Source: JAOAGA01 sp964540515
GTDB lineage: Bacteria; CALINM01
Length of the DNA stretch: 64,000 nucleotides
Direction: 5' to 3'
Assembly: GCA_964540515.1 (NCBI GenBank)
Contig: CAZIMS010000004.1
Location: 62,001 to 126,000, forward strand
In this document: in pieces, positions 33,171-41,793 of the stretch
How positions within the stretch are numbered: position 1 is the stretch's first letter
Layout: each line of letters begins with the position of its first letter
Program-made: the position numbers and the translations under genes
The notes under the pieces: model-generated
Told to the model about the DNA's origin: nothing
The model's input: only the letters and a program-made list of their open reading frames with translations
Databases searched by the model: none

Positions 33171-35806
33171 TCTATGGGTTTGCCTAAAAACATTTTCTTA
33201 ACAAGCCCGATCTCTCCTTCTTTATCTTTTATCTCCCCTTTTATATAGGCCCTTATTATCTTTTCAAAAATTTTTGAGAAGATCTCAGAAGGTTTTAACC
33301 CGAGTGCTATCAAGTCTTCCCCTGTAATGGCAGGTTTTATATTAATCATCTCTTTAAAATAACGAGAGACTATCCTTTTTATAGAGTTATCATTAAACTT
33401 AGCCATATAAAAGATTATTGCCTCAAAAGATAAATCTTTGAATATAAAGTATACATCACTTTCATCGGCAATCTTTGAAAGTTTATCGAAGGTAGTCTTT
33501 TCTTTACTTTTAATCTCCAAGATCTTTTTAGAAAAATTGCCAGTTATGGCAAAGTTTTTAACTAAATTTTTGTACTCATCATAATCAGCACTATCAAAAA
33601 GGGCTGAAAAGAGAATAACTTTCTTATCTATCTCTTTTCCTATGTATAGTAGATCATACCAATTAATTATATCTTTTGCTCTCATAAAAAGAGGCTTAGT
33701 CTTCTTCCAGTTTAACCCCTTATGGATATATTCTATTAGAGACAGCTCATCAAGTCTGTCAAAAATCTTCTCGGGATAGTCCTCCTCCAAGATAAGAAGT
33801 AGTTCTGTAAAGAGTCTACTACCAGAAAGCATATCAAAGACATTCATCTTAATGGCGTTCTTTATCAAATATTGAGAGTGCTTACTGATTCTGAAGTTAA
33901 ACCTAACCTCAAATCTGACAGCTCGAAAAACTCTTGTAGGGTCTTCAACAAAGCTTAAATTATGTAGAACCCTTATCATACCTTCCTTAAGATCTCTTAA
34001 ACCACCAAAATAATCTATAAGCTCTCCAAAACCGTTGGGGTTTAGCTTAACAGCTAAGGTGTTAATTGTAAAATCTCTTCTGTAAAGATCTAATTTAAGA
34101 GAACCCCTCTCAACAGTGGGCAAACTTGCAGGATGAGGATAATACTCAATCCTTGCTGTGGCAATATCTATCTTAGTACCATCTGAATAAATTAAGTGAG
34201 CTGTACCAAACTTTTTATGTTCTGTAACCTTGACAGAAAGTAGTTTTGAGACTGTATTGGCAAGACGAATCCCATCTCCTTCAATAACTATATCAATATC
34301 TAAGTTTTTTTTCCTAAGTATTAAGTCTCTAACAATACCTCCCACTAAAAAGGCATTATAGCCAAGAGATTCTGCCACTTCTCCTATCTTAACAAGTTTT
34401 TCGTAGATGTCTTCTTCTATTAAAGATTTCATAATGGAGCGAAGGTTTTTAAAATACTCCTCTTTATGTTCGCCTTCTTTCTCTGAAACTACCTTCTCGT
34501 CTTGAAGAATCCTTAAAAAATCTGTTCTTGTAATAACACCAATTGGCTCTTCATAATCATTTATAACTGGTAGTAGCCTTTGCCTTCCTCTAAAAATAAG
34601 CTCTTTTATCTCTTTTATATCAGAATCAGGTTTAACGCTGTAAAACTCAGTAGTCATAAAATTTCTAACGGGGAGATTAGAAAATCCGTGAAAATCTGCC
34701 TTTTCCACGTTTTGTCTTGATATTAAGCCTATAATTTTGTTCTTACCTTTAACATTCTCACAGACTGGAACCATATTAATATTGTATTTAGTGAGAATCT
34801 CTTCCGCTTCTAATATGGTTGTATCAGGGCTTATATATTTAACTGGCATAGACATAATATCTCTTGCCTCTTTAGGCTTATTAATAATCTCTTTTAGCTC
34901 AGACAAGATTATATTTTCCACTTGTATTGTCGTTAAATCTTTAACAACAGCAGAGGCTGCATAGGCATGTCCACCCCCATCAATCTTTTTTAAAACTTTA
35001 GAGACATCTACCTCAGACAATCTACTTCTTGCAGATACTATAACTCTATCTCCAAAGCTGCCTATACCAAAAATTACAGGTATATTCTCGATATCCTTAA
35101 CCTTCTGAACAATAACTGCAAAGTCTTTTAAATAATCCTCACTAAAGATTGTTGCTATACCCACATCTATTCCATATATAGAATAAACCTTTAGGGAGCT
35201 TAACATCTCATTTAATACTTTTATCTCTTCCTTTGACATTTCCCTACTCAAAAGATTTTTTACAATCTTTAAACTCCCACCCTGTGATAGTAAGTAAGAG
35301 CAGGCAATATAATCATCAGGCGATGTTGATTCATAAGTTAGATTGCCTGTATCTTCATAAATACCAGCAAGCAAGATAGTTGCCTCATCAGGATCTAAAG
35401 TTATACCCTTCTCCTTTAAAATCTGCGTTATTATTGTAGTAGTTGATCCCACCTCTTTATAATAAAGCTCATTCGCAGCTAAATCTCCCTCTTGTTGCGG
35501 GTGATGATCATAAATAATTATCTCTAAGTCCTTATTTTTGAATAAACCTTCTGGTACATCTAATCTCTTAGGGTTTCTTGTGTCTACTACTATTAATTTT
35601 TTTACATCTTGAAAGTTTATGTCTTTTTGCTTAAGCGCGCCGACTCTATCAAGAATTTTTTTTACAAAATCATCTTTAGCAGATCTCTCTTGAGAACCTG
35701 GAAAGAAAATCAAAGCAGATGGGTATAATTTTTTTGCCGCTACCAGAGAGGATATGGCATCAAAATCTGCATTTGCATGTGTAGTAATTAACTCTTTGCT
35801 CTTCAT
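33167..35806 (-). CDS. DHH-CBS-tRNA nucleotidyltransferase fusion (A-adding / CCA-type enzyme)
   Basis: 879 aa in three parts. Residues 1-300 are a DHH phosphoesterase (THANADFDA, DTRNP, YDHHPQQEGD) with a DHHA1 part ending GGGHAYAA. Residues 310-430 are two CBS domains (IMSMPVKYISPDTTILEAEE and FMTTEFYSVKPDSDI). Residues 455-879 are a class II nucleotidyltransferase (AFLVGGIVRDLIL, LDIDIVIEGDG, RRDFTINTLAVKLN, EDPTRVFRAVRFE). This architecture is known from Aquifex and Geobacter-type bacteria, where the enzyme matures tRNA 3' ends, sometimes only adding the final A with a separate CC-adding enzyme elsewhere. Overlaps the recombinase gene by 4 nt. Confidence 0.92.
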   Translation of the reverse strand: MKSKELITTHANADFDAISSLVAAKKLYPSALIFFPGSQERSAKDDFVKKILDRVGALKQKDINFQDVKKLIVVDTRNPKRLDVPEGLFKNKDLEIIIYDHHPQQEGDLAANELYYKEVGSTTTIITQILKEKGITLDPDEATILLAGIYEDTGNLTYESTSPDDYIACSYLLSQGGSLKIVKNLLSREMSKEEIKVLNEMLSSLKVYSIYGIDVGIATIFSEDYLKDFAVIVQKVKDIENIPVIFGIGSFGDRVIVSARSRLSEVDVSKVLKKIDGGGHAYAASAVVKDLTTIQVENIILSELKEIINKPKEARDIMSMPVKYISPDTTILEAEEILTKYNINMVPVCENVKGKNKIIGLISRQNVEKADFHGFSNLPVRNFMTTEFYSVKPDSDIKEIKELIFRGRQRLLPVINDYEEPIGVITRTDFLRILQDEKVVSEKEGEHKEEYFKNLRSIMKSLIEEDIYEKLVKIGEVAESLGYNAFLVGGIVRDLILRKKNLDIDIVIEGDGIRLANTVSKLLSVKVTEHKKFGTAHLIYSDGTKIDIATARIEYYPHPASLPTVERGSLKLDLYRRDFTINTLAVKLNPNGFGELIDYFGGLRDLKEGMIRVLHNLSFVEDPTRVFRAVRFEVRFNFRISKHSQYLIKNAIKMNVFDMLSGSRLFTELLLILEEDYPEKIFDRLDELSLIEYIHKGLNWKKTKPLFMRAKDIINWYDLLYIGKEIDKKVILFSALFDSADYDEYKNLVKNFAITGNFSKKILEIKSKEKTTFDKLSKIADESDVYFIFKDLSFEAIIFYMAKFNDNSIKRIVSRYFKEMINIKPAITGEDLIALGLKPSEIFSKIFEKIIRAYIKGEIKDKEGEIGLVKKMFLGKPID

Positions 35807-36696
35807 TTAGCCCTCGGATGGTACTCATAATAAACCTCTTTTAATCTATCCATTGTAACATGAGTGTAAATCTCAGTAGTAGAGATATCAGAATGCCCTA
35901 ATAGTAACTGAACTGTATGCAAATCAGCCCCTCTCTGCAAAAGGTGGGTAGCAAAGCTATGTCTTAATGTGTGGGGAGTAATATAATCTATATTAGCCTT
36001 CGTGGCAAGAAACTTAAGTATTTTCCAAACATATTGTCTTGTAATGGGCTTCCTATTTTTACTTTGAAACAAATATATACCCTGTCCTTTTTCTTCTATA
36101 TACTTATTCAACCAGTAAAGTAGCTCCTCACCAAGTGGGATAACTCTCTCTTTACTCCCCTTTCCTAACACTATTACAAAACCAGATTTAATATTTATAT
36201 GATTAAGTTTAATACCAATAAGCTCAGATACCCTTAGGCCACAACCATATAAAAACTCTACAATCACCCTATCTCTCAATGCATTTTTTTGTGTCATATC
36301 AATGGCATTAATCAATCTTTCCACCTCATCTTCCGACAAAAAGTGAGGCAGATTTCTTTTCATCTTGGGAAGCTCAAAATTGGCTAAAATATCTTTTTCG
36401 AGTATTCTCGTTCCAACCAAAAACTTGATAAATCTTCTAATAGTTATAATATTTCTAATGACTGTGGTAGTTTCTTTATCGTCACTATAGAGACTCTCAA
36501 AATAGTTTAAAAAATCATCATAGTTTAGCTGATGAATCTCTCTATCTTTAAAAAATTGAGAAAACTTTTTTAAATCAAAATAATAAGACTCAATTGTATT
36601 TTTTGACAATCCTTTCTCAATCTTAACATATTCAAGAAATCTCTCTATATCTTTCTCCACAAGAAAATTATATTTTAAATCTTCGACAAAAAACAA
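35803..36696 (-). CDS. Site-specific tyrosine recombinase, XerC/XerD family
   Basis: 297 aa. An N-terminal SAM-like DNA-binding domain (IERFLEYVKIEKGLSKNTIESY) is followed by the catalytic domain with the full R-H-R-H-Y set: GCGLRVSELIGI, THTLRHSFATHLLQRG, LLGHSDISTTEIYTHV. Such enzymes resolve chromosome dimers at dif; length and motifs are typical of XerD. The start is uncertain: the frame opens with TTG at 36696 with only a weak upstream AGGA, and the usual N-terminus begins about 15 residues later without a good ribosome site. No second Xer gene or dif site was found here. Overlaps the tRNA nucleotidyltransferase gene by 4 nt. Confidence 0.9.
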   Translation of the reverse strand: MFFVEDLKYNFLVEKDIERFLEYVKIEKGLSKNTIESYYFDLKKFSQFFKDREIHQLNYDDFLNYFESLYSDDKETTTVIRNIITIRRFIKFLVGTRILEKDILANFELPKMKRNLPHFLSEDEVERLINAIDMTQKNALRDRVIVEFLYGCGLRVSELIGIKLNHINIKSGFVIVLGKGSKERVIPLGEELLYWLNKYIEEKGQGIYLFQSKNRKPITRQYVWKILKFLATKANIDYITPHTLRHSFATHLLQRGADLHTVQLLLGHSDISTTEIYTHVTMDRLKEVYYEYHPRAK

Positions 36697-36847
36697 AGAA
36701 AAAAGGGCTATCCTATATTACTTATGATTTAAAAAGTCATAAAGCACTTAGAAATAAACCATATAGATGTAAGATGATATTAGTTAATGTCTAAACTGGA
36801 TATTTAAAATTACATTGTGAGGGGATAAAAAGGTGATTTTAAAGCTT

Positions 36848-36880
36848 AAAAAGCCCTCTGAGTTTATCAGAGGGCTTTTT
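36848..36880 (-). terminator. Intrinsic terminator of the barrel-amt-glnB operon
   Basis: The stem AGCCCTCTGA (36852-36861) pairs perfectly with TCAGAGGGCT (36867-36876) around a 5-nt loop. It is flanked by A and T runs on both sides, so it could act in either direction, and it lies 6 nt past the P-II gene stop. The remainder of the gap to the recombinase (36697-36847) shows no further clear signal. Confidence 0.9.
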
Positions 36881-36886
36881 TTGATT

Positions 36887-37225
36887 TTAAATAGCACTTA
36901 GACCGTTCTCACCAGTTCTAATTCTAATGATATCAGAGATATCATACAAAAAAATCTTGCCGTCTCCTATATTGCCTGTTCTTGCTGATTTTAATATGGC
37001 ATCAACTATTTCTTCAACCTTATCATCACTTGTTACAATCTCGATCTTAATCTTTGGGATGAAAGATATCTCATACTCTGCACCCCTATAAAGCTCTATA
37101 TGCCCCTTCTGTCTTCCAAAACCTTTCACCTCAGACACAGTCATGCCTTTTATGCCAATCTCGTTTAGAGCATCCTTTACCTCATCCAACTTAAATGGTT
37201 TAATAATCGCTTCTATCTTCTTCAT
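36887..37225 (-). CDS. glnB: Nitrogen regulatory protein P-II
   Basis: 112 aa, standard P-II length. The N-terminus MKKIEAIIKPFKLDEVKDAL, the T-loop with uridylylation site Tyr51 (GAEYEIS) and the C-terminal TGNIGDGKIFLYDI and RIRTGENG motifs are complete. P-II senses 2-oxoglutarate, ATP/ADP and nitrogen status; a copy directly behind amt (11 nt) normally plugs the ammonium channel, so it could equally be named glnK. It is the last gene of the sigma-54-driven operon and is followed by a terminator. Confidence 0.96.
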   Translation of the reverse strand: MKKIEAIIKPFKLDEVKDALNEIGIKGMTVSEVKGFGRQKGHIELYRGAEYEISFIPKIKIEIVTSDDKVEEIVDAILKSARTGNIGDGKIFLYDISDIIRIRTGENGLSAI

Positions 37226-37236
37226 AAATACCTCCT

Positions 37237-38598
37237 TTATTTCTCGGCATGAACAAAGTCAGGATATGCAATGTTTCCATGCTCGACAATATCAAGACCC
37301 TCAATCTCTTCTTCCTTAGATACTCTAAGCCCAATGGTTGCTGAAATTATTTTAAACATAATAAAACATAAGACAAAGGACCATAAGAAGGCACATACTA
37401 CACCTAAAGCCTGAACATAAAGCATAGACATGCTAAACCCCGACTCATTAAAAATTGCTACAGCCAACGTTCCAAAGGCACCGCATACACCATGAACAGA
37501 TATAGCACCGACGGGGTCATCAATCTTAAGCACTCTCTCAAAGAAAAGGACAGAATAAACGACCAATACACCTGCTATAAGACCAATTATCACAGAGCTA
37601 AGTGGAGAGACATTGTTACAAGGTGCAGTTATAGCAACCAGTCCAGCCAATACACCATTTAAAGACATTGTCGCTTCTGGTTTTTTAAAAAGAATCCATG
37701 CCGTTATCATTGCAGCTAAACCACCTGCTGCAGCGGCTAAGTTTGTATTTACCGCTATTTTTGCCGCATCACCACCAGCAACGGTAGTGCTTCCAGGGTT
37801 AAAGCCAAACCATCCAAACCAGAGTATAAATACACCGAGGGCAGCAAGAGTTATGCTGTGACCTGGGATAGCTTTGGGCTTACCATCACTTGAAAACTTC
37901 CCTATTCTTGGCCCCAGTACTATAGCCCCCGCCAAGGCAGCCCATCCACCAATTGAGTGAACTACAGTAGAACCAGCAAAGTCTATAAAACCCATTTTTT
38001 CAAGCCAACCCTTACCATGATAAAGTCCGCCCCAACACCAAGAACCAAAGATAGGATAAATTAGGGCACTAATAAAAAAGCTATAGATTAGATAGGCAGA
38101 AAATTTAGTTCTTTCTGCCATAGCACCAGATACTATAGTAGCTGCTGTTGCTGCAAAAACAACCTGAAATATCCAAAAGGCATAGACCCATAGATCTTTA
38201 TCTTTGGCAAAGTCAGATAGCATAAAACCATCGGTGCCGAAAAACCCTGTAGGACTTGTACCAAACATCAGCCCAAAACCAATGAAGAAAAAGGCAAGGG
38301 TCCCAATTACAAAGTCCATAAGATTTTTCATCATAATATTAGCGGCGTTCTTTGCTCTTGTAAGACCACTCTCAAGCATAGCAAAGCCTGGTTGCATAAA
38401 AAACACAAGAAAGGCACCTAATAAAGTCCATACAAAGTTTGCATTCTTCTGAACATCCTCAGCCTTCATAGGAGGGTTTGCAACTGTCTCGGCTACAGTC
38501 TGAGCTTGGTCAACAACTTGCTCGTTTTCAGCAAAAACATTTAAGACTGTAAAAGACAGTACAATTAGAGTTAATAACAAAATTACTTGCTTTTTCAT
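37237..38598 (-). CDS. amt: Ammonium transporter Amt
   Basis: 453 aa with a cleavable-looking signal peptide (1-23) and eleven transmembrane helices. The family features are FMQPGFAMLESGLTRAKNAAN, the twin-His channel histidines in STVVHSIGGWAAL and AISVHGVCGAFGTLA, and FGWFGFNPGST. It conducts NH4+/NH3 across the inner membrane and is gated by the P-II protein encoded 11 nt downstream. Together with the sigma-54 promoter upstream of the barrel gene, this is an inducible nitrogen-scavenging operon. Confidence 0.97.
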   Translation of the reverse strand: MKKQVILLLTLIVLSFTVLNVFAENEQVVDQAQTVAETVANPPMKAEDVQKNANFVWTLLGAFLVFFMQPGFAMLESGLTRAKNAANIMMKNLMDFVIGTLAFFFIGFGLMFGTSPTGFFGTDGFMLSDFAKDKDLWVYAFWIFQVVFAATAATIVSGAMAERTKFSAYLIYSFFISALIYPIFGSWCWGGLYHGKGWLEKMGFIDFAGSTVVHSIGGWAALAGAIVLGPRIGKFSSDGKPKAIPGHSITLAALGVFILWFGWFGFNPGSTTVAGGDAAKIAVNTNLAAAAGGLAAMITAWILFKKPEATMSLNGVLAGLVAITAPCNNVSPLSSVIIGLIAGVLVVYSVLFFERVLKIDDPVGAISVHGVCGAFGTLAVAIFNESGFSMSMLYVQALGVVCAFLWSFVLCFIMFKIISATIGLRVSKEEEIEGLDIVEHGNIAYPDFVHAEK

Positions 38599-38611
38599 AA
38601 AATCCTCCTTG

Positions 38612-39349
38612 CTACTTTATATCAATATCTACTTGAATAGTAGCAGTTGGTTTGTAGTTATCATTATTGTAAACATTGTAACCAAAAATTACACTTACAT
38701 TTTCAGCAAACTTCCATGCAAGCCCTGCGCTTAAAGCACCATAACCACTTTTTGTACCTTGGTAGTCAACGGCAACCCATAATTTATCTGATATCTCTTT
38801 CATAGTCCTATCCCAAGAAAGAAGAATGCCTTTGTTATCTTTATCTCCATTGCTATCAACTAAAAGCTTATCATTACCAACAAAGTAACCTACTGAGAAT
38901 CTACCTATACTAAAGGTCTTACCAATAATAGCATACATAATATTGTAATCTGTTAGATCACTTTTTGTACCAATCTCATAACCACCAATAGCTATAGATG
39001 GTGAGCCTCCGAATAATGAATCTTCTGGTGTACCAATTTTAAAATTGTAATAAAGAGGATTAGAATCAGCTGGTTCTGCGCCTACTACTCTCTGGTCAAT
39101 ACCTATCTCTGCCTGGATCTTTTCAAAGGGCAAAATACCTACTGTAACTCCATTGTTAATAACACTTGACTCTCTAACTCCTGCGTTTTTTTCGGTTTTC
39201 ATGTAAGTATCAAAACCTAAATGAAAAACTTTGTAAGGCTGAATATCAGGGGAAGGGATCCAGATCTGAGTTGATGGTGTTGCTGAAGCTACTCTCGAAA
39301 ACATCAATGTTCCTAAAAGAATTACTGCAAAAAGTACTTGTTTTTTCAT
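38612..39349 (-). CDS. Probable outer-membrane barrel protein of the ammonium-uptake operon
   Basis: 245 aa from ATG 39349. An ATG at 39376 would add nine residues, but it lies upstream of the start point predicted for the sigma-54 promoter (about 39373), and the strong GGAGGT at 39362-39357 serves 39349. Signal peptide 1-23 (ending ASA). The mature part is Gly/Tyr-rich with alternating strands (SIGRFSVGYFVGNDKLL, AENVSVIFGYNVYNND) and ends IDIK. No family recognised. Its place as first gene ahead of amt and P-II suggests a role in passage or sensing of nitrogen compounds at the outer membrane; that is inference. Confidence 0.68.
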   Translation of the reverse strand: MKKQVLFAVILLGTLMFSRVASATPSTQIWIPSPDIQPYKVFHLGFDTYMKTEKNAGVRESSVINNGVTVGILPFEKIQAEIGIDQRVVGAEPADSNPLYYNFKIGTPEDSLFGGSPSIAIGGYEIGTKSDLTDYNIMYAIIGKTFSIGRFSVGYFVGNDKLLVDSNGDKDNKGILLSWDRTMKEISDKLWVAVDYQGTKSGYGALSAGLAWKFAENVSVIFGYNVYNNDNYKPTATIQVDIDIK

Positions 39350-39383
39350 GGCACTTACCTCCTTTTTTTTTTGCATATACTAC

Positions 39384-39399
39384 TGCAGGTTCTGTGCCA
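39384..39399 (-). promoter_or_regulatory. Sigma-54 (RpoN) -24/-12 promoter of the barrel-amt-glnB operon
   Basis: The minus strand reads TGGCAC-AGAAC-CTGCA, a near-perfect match to the consensus TGGCAC-N5-TTGCA, with the GG at 39398-39397 and the GC at 39386-39385 at the required 12-bp spacing. The start would lie near 39373. The gene for a sigma-54 activator ends 145 bp upstream, and the operon encodes ammonium uptake, the textbook target of such control. No rpoN gene is in the window. Confidence 0.85.
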
Positions 39400-39446
39400 G
39401 TTAATAAATAATTGATTTTATTATTTTATGTGATTTTATTGTAAAT

Positions 39447-39472
39447 TACATTTTTGTAACTACAGTTTTGTA
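39447..39472. promoter_or_regulatory. Tandem inverted repeats, candidate activator binding sites (UAS)
   Basis: Two dyads of the form TACA-N4-TGTA lie at 39447-39458 and 39461-39472, with centres 14 bp apart and about 80 and 94 bp upstream of the predicted sigma-54 start. The distance suits enhancer sites for a sigma-54 activator. The half-sites do not match the classical NifA (TGT-N10-ACA) pattern, so they may belong to the activator encoded next door. Confidence 0.45.
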
Positions 39473-39513
39473 TTATTGATTTTTGATTTTATATTAGATA
39501 GTTATGATTAAAC

Positions 39514-39525
39514 TACATAAATGTT
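39514..39525. promoter_or_regulatory. Third, imperfect copy of the TACA-N4-TGTA site
   Basis: TACA-TAAA-TGTT differs from the two upstream-activator dyads at 39447-39472 by one base in the right arm. Its centre is about 147 bp from the predicted sigma-54 start and it lies just past the stop codon of the activator gene. Confidence 0.3.
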
Positions 39526-39543
39526 ATAATTACTTTTTTGTAG

Positions 39544-41079
39544 CTACGAAGGATAGTCAATCCTATACTTTTCTATTTTATAGTTGATCTGTCTTTCTGT
39601 TAGCCCGAGAATCTTACCGGCCTGTTTCTTGTTCCCCTTTGTAAAAACTAATGCCCTTTTTATATGTTCCTTCTCTATCATCTCACAGAGGCCTGGTAGT
39701 CCTTTTCCAGATAAATCCATACTCAGATAATCCTTAAAAAGCTCCTTTTTATAATTCCTAATCTCTAGAGGAAGGTTCTCTTCCTTAATTAAGTTATCCT
39801 TTGACATTAAAACCAGTCTCTCAATGGTATTCTCAAGCTCTCGCACATTACCAGGCCAGTTATAGTTCTTAAGAAGGCTTATGGCTGTGTCTGTTATGCC
39901 TACCTCTTTGTTATAATTCTTGTTATTCTTTTCAAGAAAATGGTGTATCAATAAATCTATGTCATCTCCTCTATCTCTAAGGGGCGGAATCATTATAGGA
40001 ATTACATTAATTCTAAAATATAGATCCTCTCTAAACTTACCTTCTTTTACTAAGTTCTCTAAATTCTTATTTGTAGCAGATACAATTCTAACATCTACCT
40101 TAATGGTATTCTCTCCACCCACTCTCTCAAACTCCATCTCCTGTATTACTCTAAGTAGTTTTGGCTGAAGTGCCAGTGGTAGATCCCCAATCTCATCTAA
40201 AAACAATGTTCCCCCATCGGCCAACTCAAATTTTCCCTTTCTACTGCTTACAGCACCTGTAAAAGCCCCCTTCTCGTGACCAAAAAGTTCGGACTCTATG
40301 AGTCCTTCGGGAATGGCAGAACAATTAACTCTTATGAAAGGCTTTTTGCTTCTTTCACTTAAATAATGAATAGACTTTGCTATTAACTCTTTACCTGTCC
40401 CACTCTCTCCCAATAGCAGAACATTTGCCTTTGTTTTTGCAATCTGATGAACCGTTTCAAAGACATACTGCATCTTGTCAGACAGACCAATTACATTCTC
40501 TAAACTATATCTTTCCTTTAACTGATTTATTAAGTAATCCCTCTCTTGAATAAGAGAAAATTTTTCTGCTTCATAGTAGTCGTTTAGCTTTATATTTATT
40601 GCAAACAAGGCAGCTAATATCTTTAATAGCCTTAAATCATCCTCAAACTTTCTTTTTTCTTCAGCATACTTGTCTATACCCAAAACGCCAATGATCTGAT
40701 TTTTTATGGTTATAGGAACACAAATAAAAGCTACTTTTGTATTATCGTCTATTTTTCGAGATTGAGTTTTATTTAAGAAAATTGCCTCACTTTTGATATC
40801 AGGTATAACTATTGGTATGCCGTGTTTAGCAACTCTTCCTATTACACCTTCACCTAACTTGTATCTTCCTCTTTTCTCTTCGTCTCTTGTAAGACCATAG
40901 GAAGAGATAATCGAAATCTCTTCATCTTTTTTAACAGCAACAATACCTTTAGATATCTTAAAAAAGTTTGAGAGAATAACAAGGGCTGATCTTATACTTA
41001 CTCTTATATCTGTAAAGGAGCTCAAGACCTTGCTAATCTCATAGATAGCATTTATCTCTTTTTGGGTACTGTTATTCAT
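39544..41079 (-). CDS. Sigma-54-dependent transcriptional activator, GAF type (NifA-like)
   Basis: 511 aa. An N-terminal GAF domain (about 15-170) is followed by the AAA+ domain with Walker A GESGTGKE (224-231), the sigma-54-contacting GAFTGA loop (271-276) and Walker B GGTLFLDEIG, then a Fis-type helix-turn-helix at the C-terminus (GNKKQAGKILGLTERQINYKI). The order GAF-AAA+-Fis is that of NifA/NorR-type activators. It most likely drives the sigma-54 promoter 145 bp beyond its stop, and so the amt-P-II operon; no nif gene is present, so a NifA name is not justified. Starts 39 nt after the ABC ATPase gene with no clear ribosome site; a TATAAT at 41093-41088 is very close to the ATG. Confidence 0.93.
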   Translation of the reverse strand: MNNSTQKEINAIYEISKVLSSFTDIRVSIRSALVILSNFFKISKGIVAVKKDEEISIISSYGLTRDEEKRGRYKLGEGVIGRVAKHGIPIVIPDIKSEAIFLNKTQSRKIDDNTKVAFICVPITIKNQIIGVLGIDKYAEEKRKFEDDLRLLKILAALFAINIKLNDYYEAEKFSLIQERDYLINQLKERYSLENVIGLSDKMQYVFETVHQIAKTKANVLLLGESGTGKELIAKSIHYLSERSKKPFIRVNCSAIPEGLIESELFGHEKGAFTGAVSSRKGKFELADGGTLFLDEIGDLPLALQPKLLRVIQEMEFERVGGENTIKVDVRIVSATNKNLENLVKEGKFREDLYFRINVIPIMIPPLRDRGDDIDLLIHHFLEKNNKNYNKEVGITDTAISLLKNYNWPGNVRELENTIERLVLMSKDNLIKEENLPLEIRNYKKELFKDYLSMDLSGKGLPGLCEMIEKEHIKRALVFTKGNKKQAGKILGLTERQINYKIEKYRIDYPS

Positions 41080-41118
41080 GTAGTGATATTATAATTTTTT
41101 TTTAGAAACAATAAAACT

Positions 41119-41793
41119 TTATATTGTCTTTGAAGTGTCGCTTTCGATTAATCCGTCTTTTAACTTTATAACTCTTTCTGTTCTCAGGGCAAGTTCTGGA
41201 TTGTGAGTAATTAGTATTATTGAGATACCCTTTTTATGAAGAGAGCAAAGAAGTTCGAAAATTTTCTCACTATTTTCTGTATCGAGATTACCTGTTGGCT
41301 CATCAGCCAGAATAAATTCAGGATTATTTATAAGGGCACGGGCTATTGCTGTCCTTTGCATCTCACCACCGCTTAATTGGTTAGGCCTGTGATGAATCCT
41401 ATCCTTTAAACCTACAAGCTCAATCAAACTTTCTATCTCCTTCTTGTCTCTCTCTTTTTTGCTAAATAACAATGGTAATCTTACATTTTCATATACTGTT
41501 AAACCAGGTATTAGATAAAACTGCTGAAATACGTATCCAATCTTTTCTCTCCGAATCTTTACTAACTCTTTCTCAGACATTGTCTCTACATCAATATCAT
41601 CTATTTTAACTATACCTCTAGTGGGCAGATCAAGACAGCCAAGGATGTGTAGTAAGGTAGTCTTTCCTGAGCCCGAGGGCCCAACTATAGAAAGAAGCTC
41701 CCCTCTTTTTATTTCTAAATCTACCCCTCTAAGGGCTTTAACCTCTTCCCTTCCTCGGCGGTATATCTTCTCTATTTTCTCTAATTTTATCAT
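41119..41793 (-). CDS. ABC transporter ATP-binding protein, MacB/LolD type
   Basis: 224 aa. Walker A GPSGSGKTT, signature LSGGEMQRTAIARAL and Walker B FILADEPTGNLD with the following H-loop ITHNPE are complete. The family energises FtsX-like permeases, which pull lipoproteins, peptides or drugs from the outer face of the inner membrane rather than moving solutes through a channel. Its start overlaps the permease gene by 4 nt. Confidence 0.94.
   Translation of the reverse strand: MIKLEKIEKIYRRGREEVKALRGVDLEIKRGELLSIVGPSGSGKTTLLHILGCLDLPTRGIVKIDDIDVETMSEKELVKIRREKIGYVFQQFYLIPGLTVYENVRLPLLFSKKERDKKEIESLIELVGLKDRIHHRPNQLSGGEMQRTAIARALINNPEFILADEPTGNLDTENSEKIFELLCSLHKKGISIILITHNPELALRTERVIKLKDGLIESDTSKTI

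Noticed and set aside
39544..41079. Calling the activator nifA
   Set aside because: No nitrogenase genes are in the window and the nearby dyads are not TGT-N10-ACA; only the GAF-AAA+-Fis class is supported.
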